Shown one piece after another: positions 34,319 through 43,031 of a DNA stretch of 57,161 bases. The translations under genes and the position numbers were made by a program. The notes under the pieces are model-generated. The model was given only the letters and a program-made list of their open reading frames with translations. It did not search any database and had not been told where the DNA came from. Source of the stretch: Dehalococcoidia bacterium UBA2979. GTDB lineage: Bacteria > Chloroflexota > Dehalococcoidia > UBA2979. Each line of letters opens with the position of its first letter. Position 1 is the first letter of the stretch. The DNA lies in assembly GCA_002348225.1 (NCBI GenBank), contig DEAP01000008.1, positions 1 to 57,161 on the forward strand, in the 5' to 3' direction.

Positions 34319-34963
34319 ATGCCTAGTTTTGATGGGCTTTCCTTGGCAAAGCACGCTGGTATGTTTGCGGCGTTTCTCATATTAAGTGGTTGCAGTTTAG
34401 GCCTCGGCGACTCCGAAGAACGAAGTGTAAAAGAAGTGCCGGCACAGGGAAAACAATTCCCCATTTACACAGTCTCAGCTCCTTTGGCACCTACTGCTAC
34501 TCCACAGCACACCACCGTAAACAGTTCCGATAAGTCAGCCAGCACAGAGACCGGACAAGCTGAGGCTTCTGTGAGGGAAACCCACAGCCACGATATCTAT
34601 GTCGTCAAATCCGGAGACTCCCTCACTTCGATTTCGGCCGCACTCGGACTCACTGTGCAGGAACTACTAGAGCTCAACCCGGAACAGACAGACGACCTAA
34701 TCTATGTTGGCCAAAGACTCAAGGTCGCCAGCCCAACTACCGCAAATGAAGAACTGGATCAAAAGAACGATAACGCGTCGGAGGCTGTGAGTGAAAATCA
34801 AACTATACCAACTGTCCTATACGAGGTGGTTGCCGGCGACGCGGCAATTTTGATAGCTGAGCGATTTCAGATCAGTTATCTGACCCTTGAATTATTAAAT
34901 CCTGACGTGGATTTGTCTATGATTTACATCGGTCAAATACTCAACGTACCAGCAGAGAATTGA
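34319..34963 (+). CDS. Lipoprotein with two LysM domains
   Basis: A 214-residue secreted lipoprotein. The signal peptide ends with the lipobox ILSGC near residue 24. After a Ser/Thr/Ala-rich linker, LysM 1 spans about 92-136 (YVVKSGDSLTSIS ... NPEQTDDLIYVGQRLKV) and LysM 2 about 166-211 (YEVVAGDAAILIAERF ... LLNPDVDLSMIYIGQILNV). LysM binds N-acetylglucosamine polymers such as peptidoglycan, so it would sit on the cell wall. It has no catalytic domain. The GDS motif of the first repeat is changed to GDA in the second. Confidence 0.85.
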   Translation: MPSFDGLSLAKHAGMFAAFLILSGCSLGLGDSEERSVKEVPAQGKQFPIYTVSAPLAPTATPQHTTVNSSDKSASTETGQAEASVRETHSHDIYVVKSGDSLTSISAALGLTVQELLELNPEQTDDLIYVGQRLKVASPTTANEELDQKNDNASEAVSENQTIPTVLYEVVAGDAAILIAERFQISYLTLELLNPDVDLSMIYIGQILNVPAEN

Positions 34964-35043
34964 TATTTTACGAAGTCACAGTGATATTCTCAGTGATAGG
35001 AAACGAGTAGCGGACTGGGAGCATCTCCGAGATACTCACGTGT

Positions 35044-35072
35044 ATTAAAACAATATTCTTAATAATTATAAT
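35044..35072 (+). promoter_or_regulatory. Candidate promoter for the carboxyltransferase gene
   Basis: A perfect TATAAT at 35067-35072 lies 26 bases before the GTG start at 35099, within an AT-rich stretch. The -35 region (ATTAAA at 35044-35049, 17-base spacing) is weak. Close to the start but compatible with a short leader containing GGAAGGAT. Confidence 0.3.
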
Positions 35073-35098
35073 TAAATGACTCGGAAGGATTTTTTTAA

Positions 35099-36634
35099 GT
35101 GAGTGAAAATGACCTGCAATATCTGAAAGATATCAAAGAAAAAAGCCTCCTGGGTGGTGGCCAAGCCCGAATAGACCGTCAACATGAAAGTGGGAAACTC
35201 ACTGCACGAGAGAGAATAGACCTCCTTCTCGACCCCGGTTCGTTCGTGGAAGTTGACTCACTAGCTATAGATGAAAACGTACCTGGTGACGCATTCTTCG
35301 GTGATGCCGTTGTGACTGGCTGGGGCCAAATCGAAAATCGAAACGTGGCAATATTTTCTCAGGATTTCACGGTGTTCGGCGGCTCACTCGGTGAAGTAAT
35401 GGGACAAAAAATCTGTAAAATAATGGATCTTGCGACTAAGGCGGGAGTTCCGATTATCGGTCTTAATGACGGGGCGGGTGCCAGAATACAAGAAGGAGTC
35501 TCCGGACTAGCTGGATACGGTGAAATCTTTTACCGGAACGTTCAAGCGAGCGGGGTTGTTCCTCAGATCTCTATTATCGCCGGCCCGTGTGCTGGAGGGG
35601 CTGTCTACTCCCCTGCACTAACCGACTTCATCTTCATGGTGGAAGAAACGTCATATATGTTCCTGACCGGGCCAGATGTAGTCCTGGCGGCAACGGGTGA
35701 GGATACGACTGCGGAGGAACTTGGCGGTGCAAATTCACACACTGCGAAGAGTGGGGTCGCCCATTTTTCAGCTAAGACGGAAGAAGATCTCCTGCAAGAC
35801 GTACGAGCACTACTTTCGTATCTCCCTGGAAACAATTTAGATGATGCTCCTGTGCAGAATACAGGCGATTCCACCAGCCGACTCATCGATGACATAGGCG
35901 ACATCGTACCGGATGATTCTGACAAGCCCTATGACATCCGTGATGTTATAGAGCGCGTAGTCGATGAAGGTACATTCCTTGAAGTCCATGAAAGGTTTGC
36001 ACCAAATATCGTGGTCGGCCTCGCTCGATTTGATGGAAAAACTGTGGGCGTAGTCGGTAATCAGCCACTCTACTTAGCCGGTGTACTCGATATCGATTCT
36101 TCGCGAAAAGCTGCTAGGTTTGTTCAATTTTGTGACTCTTTCAACCTGCCAGTTGTTACCTTGGTTGACGTCCCTGGCTATCTGCCGGGTGTTTCACAAG
36201 AATATGGCGGAATTATTGGTCACGGAGCAAAGTTAGTATATGCATATGCTGCAGCTACAGTGCCCAAGGTCACGGTGATACTTCGTAAGGGATTCGGCGG
36301 TGCCTATGATGCGATGGGCTCCAAACACCTAGGAGCAGACATTAATTATGCGTGGGCAGGATCAGCAATCGCAGTGATGGCAGGCACACAAGCAGTAAAT
36401 ATAATCAACCGTCGTGAGTTATCTGAGGCTGAGAATGAAGATGCTACCAGAACAGAACTCATAGAAAACTACCGGTCTTCGCTAGAGCATCCCTTCATTG
36501 CAGCCGGCAAAGGCTATATCGACGATGTCATCGACCCCCGTGACAGCCGAATAAAAATCTGTCAGGCATTGAAACTTCTTGAAACCAAGTCTGAGAAAGG
36601 CCTTCCTAAAAAACATGGGAATATCCCTCTATAG
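35099..36634 (+). CDS. pccB: Propionyl-CoA-type acyl-CoA carboxylase carboxyltransferase (beta subunit)
   Basis: A 511-residue crotonase-fold enzyme that transfers the carboxyl from biotin to acyl-CoA. N-domain: HESGKLTARERIDLLLDPGSF, GLNDGAGARIQEGVSGL and the oxyanion GGAVYSPALTD. C-domain: VPGYLPGVSQEYGGIIGHGAKLVYAYA and GGAYDAMGSKHLGAD. The Asp after GGAY aligns with the residue that selects propionyl-CoA in Streptomyces PccB (AccB has Ile). The start is GTG at 35099 with GGAAGGAT eight bases upstream. It is nine kilobases from the biotin carboxylase and BCCP genes. Product methylmalonyl-CoA can feed succinate. Confidence 0.9.
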   Translation: MSENDLQYLKDIKEKSLLGGGQARIDRQHESGKLTARERIDLLLDPGSFVEVDSLAIDENVPGDAFFGDAVVTGWGQIENRNVAIFSQDFTVFGGSLGEVMGQKICKIMDLATKAGVPIIGLNDGAGARIQEGVSGLAGYGEIFYRNVQASGVVPQISIIAGPCAGGAVYSPALTDFIFMVEETSYMFLTGPDVVLAATGEDTTAEELGGANSHTAKSGVAHFSAKTEEDLLQDVRALLSYLPGNNLDDAPVQNTGDSTSRLIDDIGDIVPDDSDKPYDIRDVIERVVDEGTFLEVHERFAPNIVVGLARFDGKTVGVVGNQPLYLAGVLDIDSSRKAARFVQFCDSFNLPVVTLVDVPGYLPGVSQEYGGIIGHGAKLVYAYAAATVPKVTVILRKGFGGAYDAMGSKHLGADINYAWAGSAIAVMAGTQAVNIINRRELSEAENEDATRTELIENYRSSLEHPFIAAGKGYIDDVIDPRDSRIKICQALKLLETKSEKGLPKKHGNIPL

Positions 36635-36656
36635 CGAATAGATTAGGCATAAATAT

Positions 36657-36688
36657 GCCAGCTTTTTTACTCACAAGTAAAAGCTGGC
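36657..36688. terminator. Hairpin between pccB and icd
   Basis: GCCAGCTTTT at 36657-36666 pairs with AAAAGCTGGC at 36679-36688, extended by two more pairs around a small bulge. It follows the pccB stop by 20 bases. No T-run follows on the plus strand, but the A/T-rich half of the stem could still terminate weakly. Confidence 0.45.
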
Positions 36689-36792
36689 CGCGTTATACTC
36701 GTTACGTTTGCAAGTCCAATCTGACTACCTCGAGTAAGGTCTTTAGTAGCAGACTTGATTTAAATATCGATCTAATTTGAAGGATTTAATAT

Positions 36793-38013
36793 ATGGCAAA
36801 AATTAACGTAAAAAACCCAGTCGTGGAGCTCGATGGTGATGAAATGGCCCGCATCATGTGGGGCTTCATTCGAGAAAAATTAATTCTCCCTTACTTAGAT
36901 GTCGAGCTCGAATATTATGACCTCAGCATAGAGAAGCGTGACGAGACCGATGATCAGATCACTATTGATTCAGCCAATGCTATAGCCCGACACGGTGTCG
37001 GCGTAAAATGTGCAACAATCACAGCCGATGAGGACCGAGTTGAAGAATTTGGACTCAAAGAAATGTGGCGATCGCCAAACGGCACAATCCGCAACATCCT
37101 AAACGGTACGGTTTTCCGAGAGCCAATCATATGTAACAATATCCCCCGAATTGTTCCCAACTGGGAAGAGCCAATAATTGTGGGACGGCATGCACATGGA
37201 GACCAGTATCGAGCTACTGATTTCGTAATACCGGGCCCTGGAACGGTAACCCTCACCTTCCAGCCAGCTGATGGTAGTGACCCTATTGTAGAAGAAGTTA
37301 ACTCTTTTGATGCTGGCGGCATCACCATGGGGATGTACAACACTGACGAGTCTATTCGTGGATTCGCTAGTTCCTGTATGCGCTATGCCCTCGAAAGACG
37401 TTTCCCACTCTGGCTCTCAACAAAAAACACCATCTTAAAACGCTATGACGGTCGTTTCCGCGATATCTTCCAGGATGAATATGAGAAGAACTTCCAAACC
37501 GACTTCGAGGCCGCTGGTATCGAATATGAACATCGATTAATCGATGACGTAGTTGCGCAGGTGATGAAAGGTTCGGGTGGTCTTGTTTGGGCGTGTAAAA
37601 ATTACGACGGAGACGTACAGTCAGATGCTATTGCTCAGGGATTCGGTTCACTTGGATTGATGACGTCTGTACTACTTACTCCTGATGGAGACACCGTTGA
37701 AGCTGAGGCTGCCCATGGAACTGTCACGCGACACTACAGGCAACACCAAGCCGGCCAAGCAACATCCACTAACCCCATAGCTTCGATTTTTGCGTGGACA
37801 CGTGGACTCTCGCACAGAGCAAAACTTGACGATAACGATGACCTCGCAGTTTTTGCACAGACTATTGAAGAAGTCTGTATTTCAGCTGTTGAATCCGGTG
37901 ATATGACCAAGGATCTGGCGCTGATTGTGGGTCCTGAACAGGAATTCCTCACTACCGAAGGATTCCTCGGTGCAATCGATACTCGACTACAAGAGGCCGT
38001 ATCCAAAATATAG
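36793..38013 (+). CDS. icd: NADP-dependent isocitrate dehydrogenase, eukaryote-like type
   Basis: A 406-residue homodimeric-type enzyme that converts isocitrate to 2-oxoglutarate. It begins KINVKNPVVELDGDEMARIMW and has the substrate-binding RSPNGTIRNILNGTVFREPI, the K-R-Y-D segment and a metal site in DDVVAQVMKGSGG, with the NADP region (HGTVTRHYRQHQAG) near 303-316. These mark the type II (eukaryotic-like) IDH, distinct from the E. coli homologue. ATG at 36793 follows AAGGA. It leads the icd-mdh-fumC run. Confidence 0.95.
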   Translation: MAKINVKNPVVELDGDEMARIMWGFIREKLILPYLDVELEYYDLSIEKRDETDDQITIDSANAIARHGVGVKCATITADEDRVEEFGLKEMWRSPNGTIRNILNGTVFREPIICNNIPRIVPNWEEPIIVGRHAHGDQYRATDFVIPGPGTVTLTFQPADGSDPIVEEVNSFDAGGITMGMYNTDESIRGFASSCMRYALERRFPLWLSTKNTILKRYDGRFRDIFQDEYEKNFQTDFEAAGIEYEHRLIDDVVAQVMKGSGGLVWACKNYDGDVQSDAIAQGFGSLGLMTSVLLTPDGDTVEAEAAHGTVTRHYRQHQAGQATSTNPIASIFAWTRGLSHRAKLDDNDDLAVFAQTIEEVCISAVESGDMTKDLALIVGPEQEFLTTEGFLGAIDTRLQEAVSKI

Positions 38014-38071
38014 CAATAAAGAAAACAAATCTAATGGCGAAATATCGCCTAATCATTGGAGAAATGCAGAC

Positions 38072-39007
38072 ATGCCAAGACAAAAGGTGACCATCGTAGG
38101 AGCTGGAAACACTGGAGCGACTATGGCCCAAATACTCGGTGCCACAGGGATAGCAGATGTCACTCTCATCGACATCGTCGAAGGATTACCCCAGGGTAAA
38201 GCACTCGATATTGCCGAAGCGCAGGCGTGGCTAAACTCTTCGTCAACTGTTGTAGGAACCAATGACTGGGGAGATACTGCTGACTCCGATGTGATCGTAG
38301 TGACCTCTGGAGTGGCCAGAAAGCCAGGAATGACTCGAGAAGACTTGCTTAAGACTAATGCAGGGATTGTCAGATCTGTCGTGGCGGAGGCGACAAAACA
38401 TTCGCCGAGTGCGATATTAGTGATATTCGCTAATCCCATGGATGCAATGTGTCATGTGGCACTCGAGACGAGTGGCTGGGATGCCGCTCGTGTTGTCGGA
38501 CAGGGCGGGATGCTGGATACTGCCCGATATCGCTCATTTATAGCTATGGAAACCGGAGCATCCGTCAAAGATGTCTCAGCGTGGGTTCTTGGGGGCCACA
38601 CAGAAGCCACCATGGTGCCATTATCCTCCAATGCTAGCGTTGGAGGAGTACCTTTGAGTTCCCTCCTCGACGAGAGTCAAATAGAGAAATTAGTCAATCG
38701 TGCTAAGAACGGAGGTGCTGAAATAGTGGGCCTTCTTAAAACCGGAAGCGCTTTTGTTGCTCCAGCCGTCGCGACGATTGAGATGGTCAAAAGTATTCTC
38801 CTTGATGAGCAACGTCTTTTGCCTGCCTGCGCCTTCCTAAATGGCCAGTTTGGCATCACTGACGCCTATGTCGGAGTACCTCTGAAGCTCGGAGCCTCGG
38901 GAATCAGCTCGATTCATGAAATACCAGTATCCGAAAATGAACTAGCGGCTATTCAAGCAGCAGGAGATGCAGTCAAGGAACTTGTTGCCGCGACACCTCG
39001 TAATTAA
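38072..39007 (+). CDS. mdh: LDH-like malate dehydrogenase with altered active-site loop
   Basis: A 311-residue NAD-dependent dehydrogenase interconverting malate and oxaloacetate. The Rossmann motif GAGNTGATMA is at residues 10-19, and the substrate-specific ARKPGMTREDLL segment with two Arg is of the malate type. The active-site His lies in LGGHTEATMVPL; family members normally read GGHGDxMVPL, so G-D is replaced and one residue is inserted. The following ASVGGVPLS matches. The open frame runs upstream into icd, but the ATG at 38072 begins the family's sequence and has GGAG 12 bases before it. Gap to icd is 58 bases. Confidence 0.9.
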   Translation: MPRQKVTIVGAGNTGATMAQILGATGIADVTLIDIVEGLPQGKALDIAEAQAWLNSSSTVVGTNDWGDTADSDVIVVTSGVARKPGMTREDLLKTNAGIVRSVVAEATKHSPSAILVIFANPMDAMCHVALETSGWDAARVVGQGGMLDTARYRSFIAMETGASVKDVSAWVLGGHTEATMVPLSSNASVGGVPLSSLLDESQIEKLVNRAKNGGAEIVGLLKTGSAFVAPAVATIEMVKSILLDEQRLLPACAFLNGQFGITDAYVGVPLKLGASGISSIHEIPVSENELAAIQAAGDAVKELVAATPRN

Positions 39008-39057
39008 CCTTCTCTCGCTTTCATAAATCAGCGGATAAAGCAATAAGGGCAGTACTG

Positions 39058-40449
39058 ATGACACAGAACGGCACCATACGACAAGAATCTGACACGATGG
39101 GAACGATAGGTGTCCCATCTGACAAGTACTGGGGAGCACAAACTCAACGGTCACTTGAAAATTTCCCTATTGGCACCGAGACAATGCCACGGGCATTAAT
39201 ACGAGCAATGGGAATAGTCAAATACGCTTCTGCCAATGCGAATCATGAATTAGGTCTGTTGGATGATCAAAAACATCAAGCCATTGTCAGTGCTGCTGAA
39301 GAAGTAATTTCAGGAGATTTGGACACACATTTCCCTCTTGTCATATGGCAGACCGGCTCAGGAACTCAGACAAACATGAATGTAAATGAGGTTATTTCGA
39401 ATAAGGCCATTGAAGCTCTTGGAGGAGTAATAGGTTCAAAAGTCCCCGTACATCCCAACGACGACGTAAATATGTCTCAGTCGTCAAACGACACTTTCCC
39501 TGCGGCAATGAGTATCGCCACAGTGGAACAAATCATGCATGTAACACTACCCGGTCTCCAACATTTACTTACGAGCCTCCAGACTAAGACAGCAACTTTT
39601 GGTGGCATTGTCAAAATCGGACGTACGCATTTGATGGATGCAGTCCCACTCACCCTTGAGCAGGAATTCTCGGGATATGTCGAGCAGGTGGCCCGCTCGA
39701 TAATCAGAATCGAGAACGTACTGCCCAATCTCAAGGAACTAGCTCTGGGTGGAACTGCTGTCGGAACAGGATTGAATGCCCCGGCCCACTTTGCCGAAAA
39801 AGCTGCTGAATCAGCTGCTACTTATACAAATATAGACTTTGTCACGGCTCCAAATAAATTCGAATCACTTGCCGCCCACGATGCACAAGTTGAACTTGCA
39901 GGAGCCCTCAACACCGTCGCGGCTTCTCTTATGAAAATCGCTAACGATATCAGACTACTTGGCTCTGGACCCAGAGCAGGACTCGGTGAGCTTATTCTCC
40001 CCGCAAACGAACCAGGCTCAAGCATTATGCCAGGCAAAGTAAATCCTACTCAATGCGAGGCACTGACAATGGTTTGTGCCCAGGTTATGGGCAATGCAGT
40101 CGCAGTGAGTATAGGAGGTGCAACTGGACACTTTGAACTAAATGTTTTCAAGCCCGTTATTGCTGCGAACAATTTACAGTCGCTCAGACTCCTTGGAGAT
40201 GCGGCTCGATCCTTTGCTGACAGATGCGTCACTGGAATAAAACCGAATATCCGCAGAATCACCGAGCTCATGGAATCGAGTCTCATGCTCGTCACAGCGT
40301 TGAATCCTCATATCGGTTATGACAACGCCGCAAAAATAGCTAAGAATGCCCACGACCAGTCAATCACCCTTAAGGAATCAGCTCTTCAGCTCAACCTAAT
40401 GACCGAACAGCAATATGATGAATGGGTGCGACCAAATGAGATGGTATAG
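39058..40449 (+). CDS. fumC: Class II fumarase
   Basis: A 463-residue iron-independent fumarate hydratase. The three conserved blocks are present: TGSGTQTNMNVNEV near residue 101, SSNDTFPAAM near 141, and the signature GSSIMPGKVNP near 320-330 containing the flexible active-site loop. Aspartase has a similar sequence; KYWGAQTQRSLENFPIG and TQTN favour fumarase, and position beside mdh and opposite sdh supports it. ATG at 39058, last gene of the plus-strand trio. It converges with sdhB, 22 bases apart. Confidence 0.94.
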   Translation: MTQNGTIRQESDTMGTIGVPSDKYWGAQTQRSLENFPIGTETMPRALIRAMGIVKYASANANHELGLLDDQKHQAIVSAAEEVISGDLDTHFPLVIWQTGSGTQTNMNVNEVISNKAIEALGGVIGSKVPVHPNDDVNMSQSSNDTFPAAMSIATVEQIMHVTLPGLQHLLTSLQTKTATFGGIVKIGRTHLMDAVPLTLEQEFSGYVEQVARSIIRIENVLPNLKELALGGTAVGTGLNAPAHFAEKAAESAATYTNIDFVTAPNKFESLAAHDAQVELAGALNTVAASLMKIANDIRLLGSGPRAGLGELILPANEPGSSIMPGKVNPTQCEALTMVCAQVMGNAVAVSIGGATGHFELNVFKPVIAANNLQSLRLLGDAARSFADRCVTGIKPNIRRITELMESSLMLVTALNPHIGYDNAAKIAKNAHDQSITLKESALQLNLMTEQQYDEWVRPNEMV

Positions 40450-40470
40450 ACTGAAATGAGTAAGTTCTCT

Positions 40471-41223
40471 TTAGCTTTTATCCTTACCTCTCGAAATCAG
40501 CCTACCGATCATCCTTAAGGGATCATACAGCTCGTCCGCACGTCGCTCTTTGAGCGGAATGATTGCATTGTCGGTAATCTTAATTCCTTCAGGACATACC
40601 TCCGTGCAGCATTTCGTTATGTTGCAATATTCCAAACCAAACCCATGGGCCACAGTATCGCTTTTGGGGTTTTGATCCAGAGGATGCATCGCCACAGAGG
40701 CGAGTTGTACGAAGAATTTCGGACCAGCAAACGCATCCTGGTTCTCCGGATGATCTCTGATCACGTGACACACATCCTGACACATGTAGCATTCTATGCA
40801 CTTATGAAACTCTTGCACCCTCTCAATATCTATCTGTGCCATCCGACGAACATCACCTTCGGCTGGCTCCTCTAAATCAACAAATGGTATGGTTTTGGCT
40901 TTGTCGTAGTTATATTTCACATCCGTAACAAGATCTTTGATCAACGGGAATGCTTTGAGAGGGGCCACAATAACTTCCTCCCCATCTTCGAACTCATCCA
41001 TACGAGTCATGCACTGCAGGCGAGGATGTCCATTGATCTCGGCCGAGCATGAACCACATTTCCCAGCCTTGCAGTTCCATCTCACTGCTAAATCACCTGC
41101 GTGCTCGGCCTGAATTTTATGAATTACATCAAGAACGACCATACCGTCCTCAAGACTGACTTCATATTTTTCGTACTGTCCGTCATCGTCACCACGCCAA
41201 ACAGAAAAATTCGCAGTAGTCAT
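40471..41223 (-). CDS. sdhB: Succinate dehydrogenase iron-sulfur subunit
   Basis: A 250-residue electron carrier between flavin and membrane anchor. The [2Fe-2S] ligands are in CKAGKCGSCSAEI and a Cys 15 residues on; the [4Fe-4S] and [3Fe-4S] sites are CIECYMCQDVC and CNITKCCTEVCPEGI. These patterns and the length match the mycobacterial Sdh1-type SdhB. Third gene of the sdhC-sdhA-sdhB operon, 17 bases behind sdhA. Confidence 0.95.
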   Translation of the reverse strand: MTTANFSVWRGDDDGQYEKYEVSLEDGMVVLDVIHKIQAEHAGDLAVRWNCKAGKCGSCSAEINGHPRLQCMTRMDEFEDGEEVIVAPLKAFPLIKDLVTDVKYNYDKAKTIPFVDLEEPAEGDVRRMAQIDIERVQEFHKCIECYMCQDVCHVIRDHPENQDAFAGPKFFVQLASVAMHPLDQNPKSDTVAHGFGLEYCNITKCCTEVCPEGIKITDNAIIPLKERRADELYDPLRMIGRLISRGKDKS

Positions 41224-41240
41224 TATGTAATGCCTTCCAA

Positions 41241-43031
41241 TCAGTCCTCGAAAAGTTCCTTGAGATCATTTGGCATTTCAGCAAGAGGTTGCTGTTGTAT
41301 GACAATCCCACCGGACTCATCATATTTAGCCATAACGTTTACCTTCCCAAATTCCTCCGACGCTGTCGGGAAATCATCCCTCGTATGTCCTCCACGAGAC
41401 TCTTTTCGTTCGAGTGCTGCCAGAGTGGTTGTCTCGGCCATTGACAGTAGATGCTCAAGATCAAGAGCAGTGTGCCACCCAGGGTTGTATGCGGTCCCAC
41501 CAGGGGCAGATACTCCAAGAGCACGTTCCTTTAGCGTGTGGATCGTGTTCAACGCTGATTCCATATCTGCTTGGTTTCTGATTATCCCAACCTGAGCTTG
41601 CATGAGCTCTCTAAGCTCACTCTGGATTGTGTAGGGATTCTCATTCCCATCAGACTCTAGAGGAGCCGTGATCCGTTCCACTGCTTCCTTTGATTGGGCT
41701 TGGTCGAGATTAACGAATTCTCTAGCCAGAGCGTGTTCCGCCGCATAGAAACCTGCTCGCTGTCCAAAAACCAGCAGGTCTGATAATGAATTTCCGCCAA
41801 GTCTATTCGAACCATGTAGTCCAGCAGCGACTTCACCAGCCGCATACAGTCCATCAACTGTTGTGGCACAAGTCTCAGCATCTACCTTGACGCCTCCCAT
41901 GACGTAATGTGCCGTAGGTCCTACCTCCATCGGATCCTTCGTTATGTCTACTCCGGCGAGTTCCATGAACTGGTGATACATCGAGGGAAGTCTCCGTTTG
42001 ATATAGTCGCTGTCACGCCTACTGGCGATATCTAAATATACGCCACCAGACGGACTCCCACGGCCAGCTTTCACTTCCGCATGAATTGCTCTGGCCACCT
42101 CATCTCTAGGTAAAAGATCAGGTGTCCTACGAGCATTCACCTTGTCGGTGTACCAAAGATCAGCTTCCTCTTCAGAATCGGCGGTCTCAGACGCGAACAT
42201 ATCAGGGATGTAGTTAAACATAAAACGTTCACCATCTGTGTTTCTTAGTGTTCCACCGTCTCCCCGAACTCCTTCAGTGACCAAAATCCCTTTCACGGAT
42301 GCAGGGGCTACCATACCAGTCGGATGGAATTGCACAAATTCCATGTCAATCATCTCGGCTCCGGCTTTCATTGCTAATGAGTGGCCGTCACCAGTGCCCT
42401 CCCATGAATTTGAGGTAACTGACCAAATTCTACCGAGTCCCCCGGTAGCCATTACAATCGATTTCGCTCGGAATTGAACCAATTCGCCGTTTTCTCGCCA
42501 ATAACCTACAGCACCGCTAACAGAGCCATCTTGCACAGTTATATGATTAATAGTGCACTCCGCAAAAACCGCAATATCACCGGCCACCGAGCGCTGCTGC
42601 AAGATTCTAATCATTTCTAAGCCGGTCCGGTCCCCAACATGGGCAAGTCGAGCGTACCTATGCCCGCCAAAATCACGCTGGAGTATCTTGCCATCCGGAG
42701 TTCGGTCGAATAAAGCACCCCAGCCTTCTAGCTCGATCACTCTCTCAGGAGCTTCTTGCGCATGTATCTGTGCCATACGCCAGTTATTCAACATCTTTCC
42801 GCCGCGCATGGTGTCTCTAAAATGAACTTTCCAATTATCCTGCGCCCAAACATTTCCCATAGCGGCTGCCATACCGCCTTCAGCCATAACGGTATGCGCT
42901 TTGCCTAAAAGTGATTTGGTAATGATTGCTGTCTTGCAACCCTTCATCGTGGCCTCTACCGCTGCCCTAAGACCAGCCCCACCGGCGCCTATTATCAGCA
43001 CATCGTAGTCGTGTGTTTCAATTGCCGCCAT
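41241..43031 (-). CDS. sdhA: Succinate dehydrogenase flavoprotein subunit
   Basis: A 596-residue covalent-FAD subunit that oxidises succinate. The dinucleotide motif VLIIGAGGAGLRAA is near residues 11-24, the flavin-linked His is in KAHTVMAEGGMAAAMG, and the active site has GHSLAMKAGAEMIDMEFVQFHPTG and HGSNRLGGNSLSD. The start ATG at 43031 directly abuts the TAA of sdhC (no intergenic base), so translation is probably coupled. Confidence 0.96.
   Translation of the reverse strand: MAAIETHDYDVLIIGAGGAGLRAAVEATMKGCKTAIITKSLLGKAHTVMAEGGMAAAMGNVWAQDNWKVHFRDTMRGGKMLNNWRMAQIHAQEAPERVIELEGWGALFDRTPDGKILQRDFGGHRYARLAHVGDRTGLEMIRILQQRSVAGDIAVFAECTINHITVQDGSVSGAVGYWRENGELVQFRAKSIVMATGGLGRIWSVTSNSWEGTGDGHSLAMKAGAEMIDMEFVQFHPTGMVAPASVKGILVTEGVRGDGGTLRNTDGERFMFNYIPDMFASETADSEEEADLWYTDKVNARRTPDLLPRDEVARAIHAEVKAGRGSPSGGVYLDIASRRDSDYIKRRLPSMYHQFMELAGVDITKDPMEVGPTAHYVMGGVKVDAETCATTVDGLYAAGEVAAGLHGSNRLGGNSLSDLLVFGQRAGFYAAEHALAREFVNLDQAQSKEAVERITAPLESDGNENPYTIQSELRELMQAQVGIIRNQADMESALNTIHTLKERALGVSAPGGTAYNPGWHTALDLEHLLSMAETTTLAALERKESRGGHTRDDFPTASEEFGKVNVMAKYDESGGIVIQQQPLAEMPNDLKELFED

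Noticed and set aside
37925..38071. Longer mdh N-terminus
   Set aside because: It overlaps the end of icd in another frame, and the Rossmann motif starts right after the ATG at 38072.
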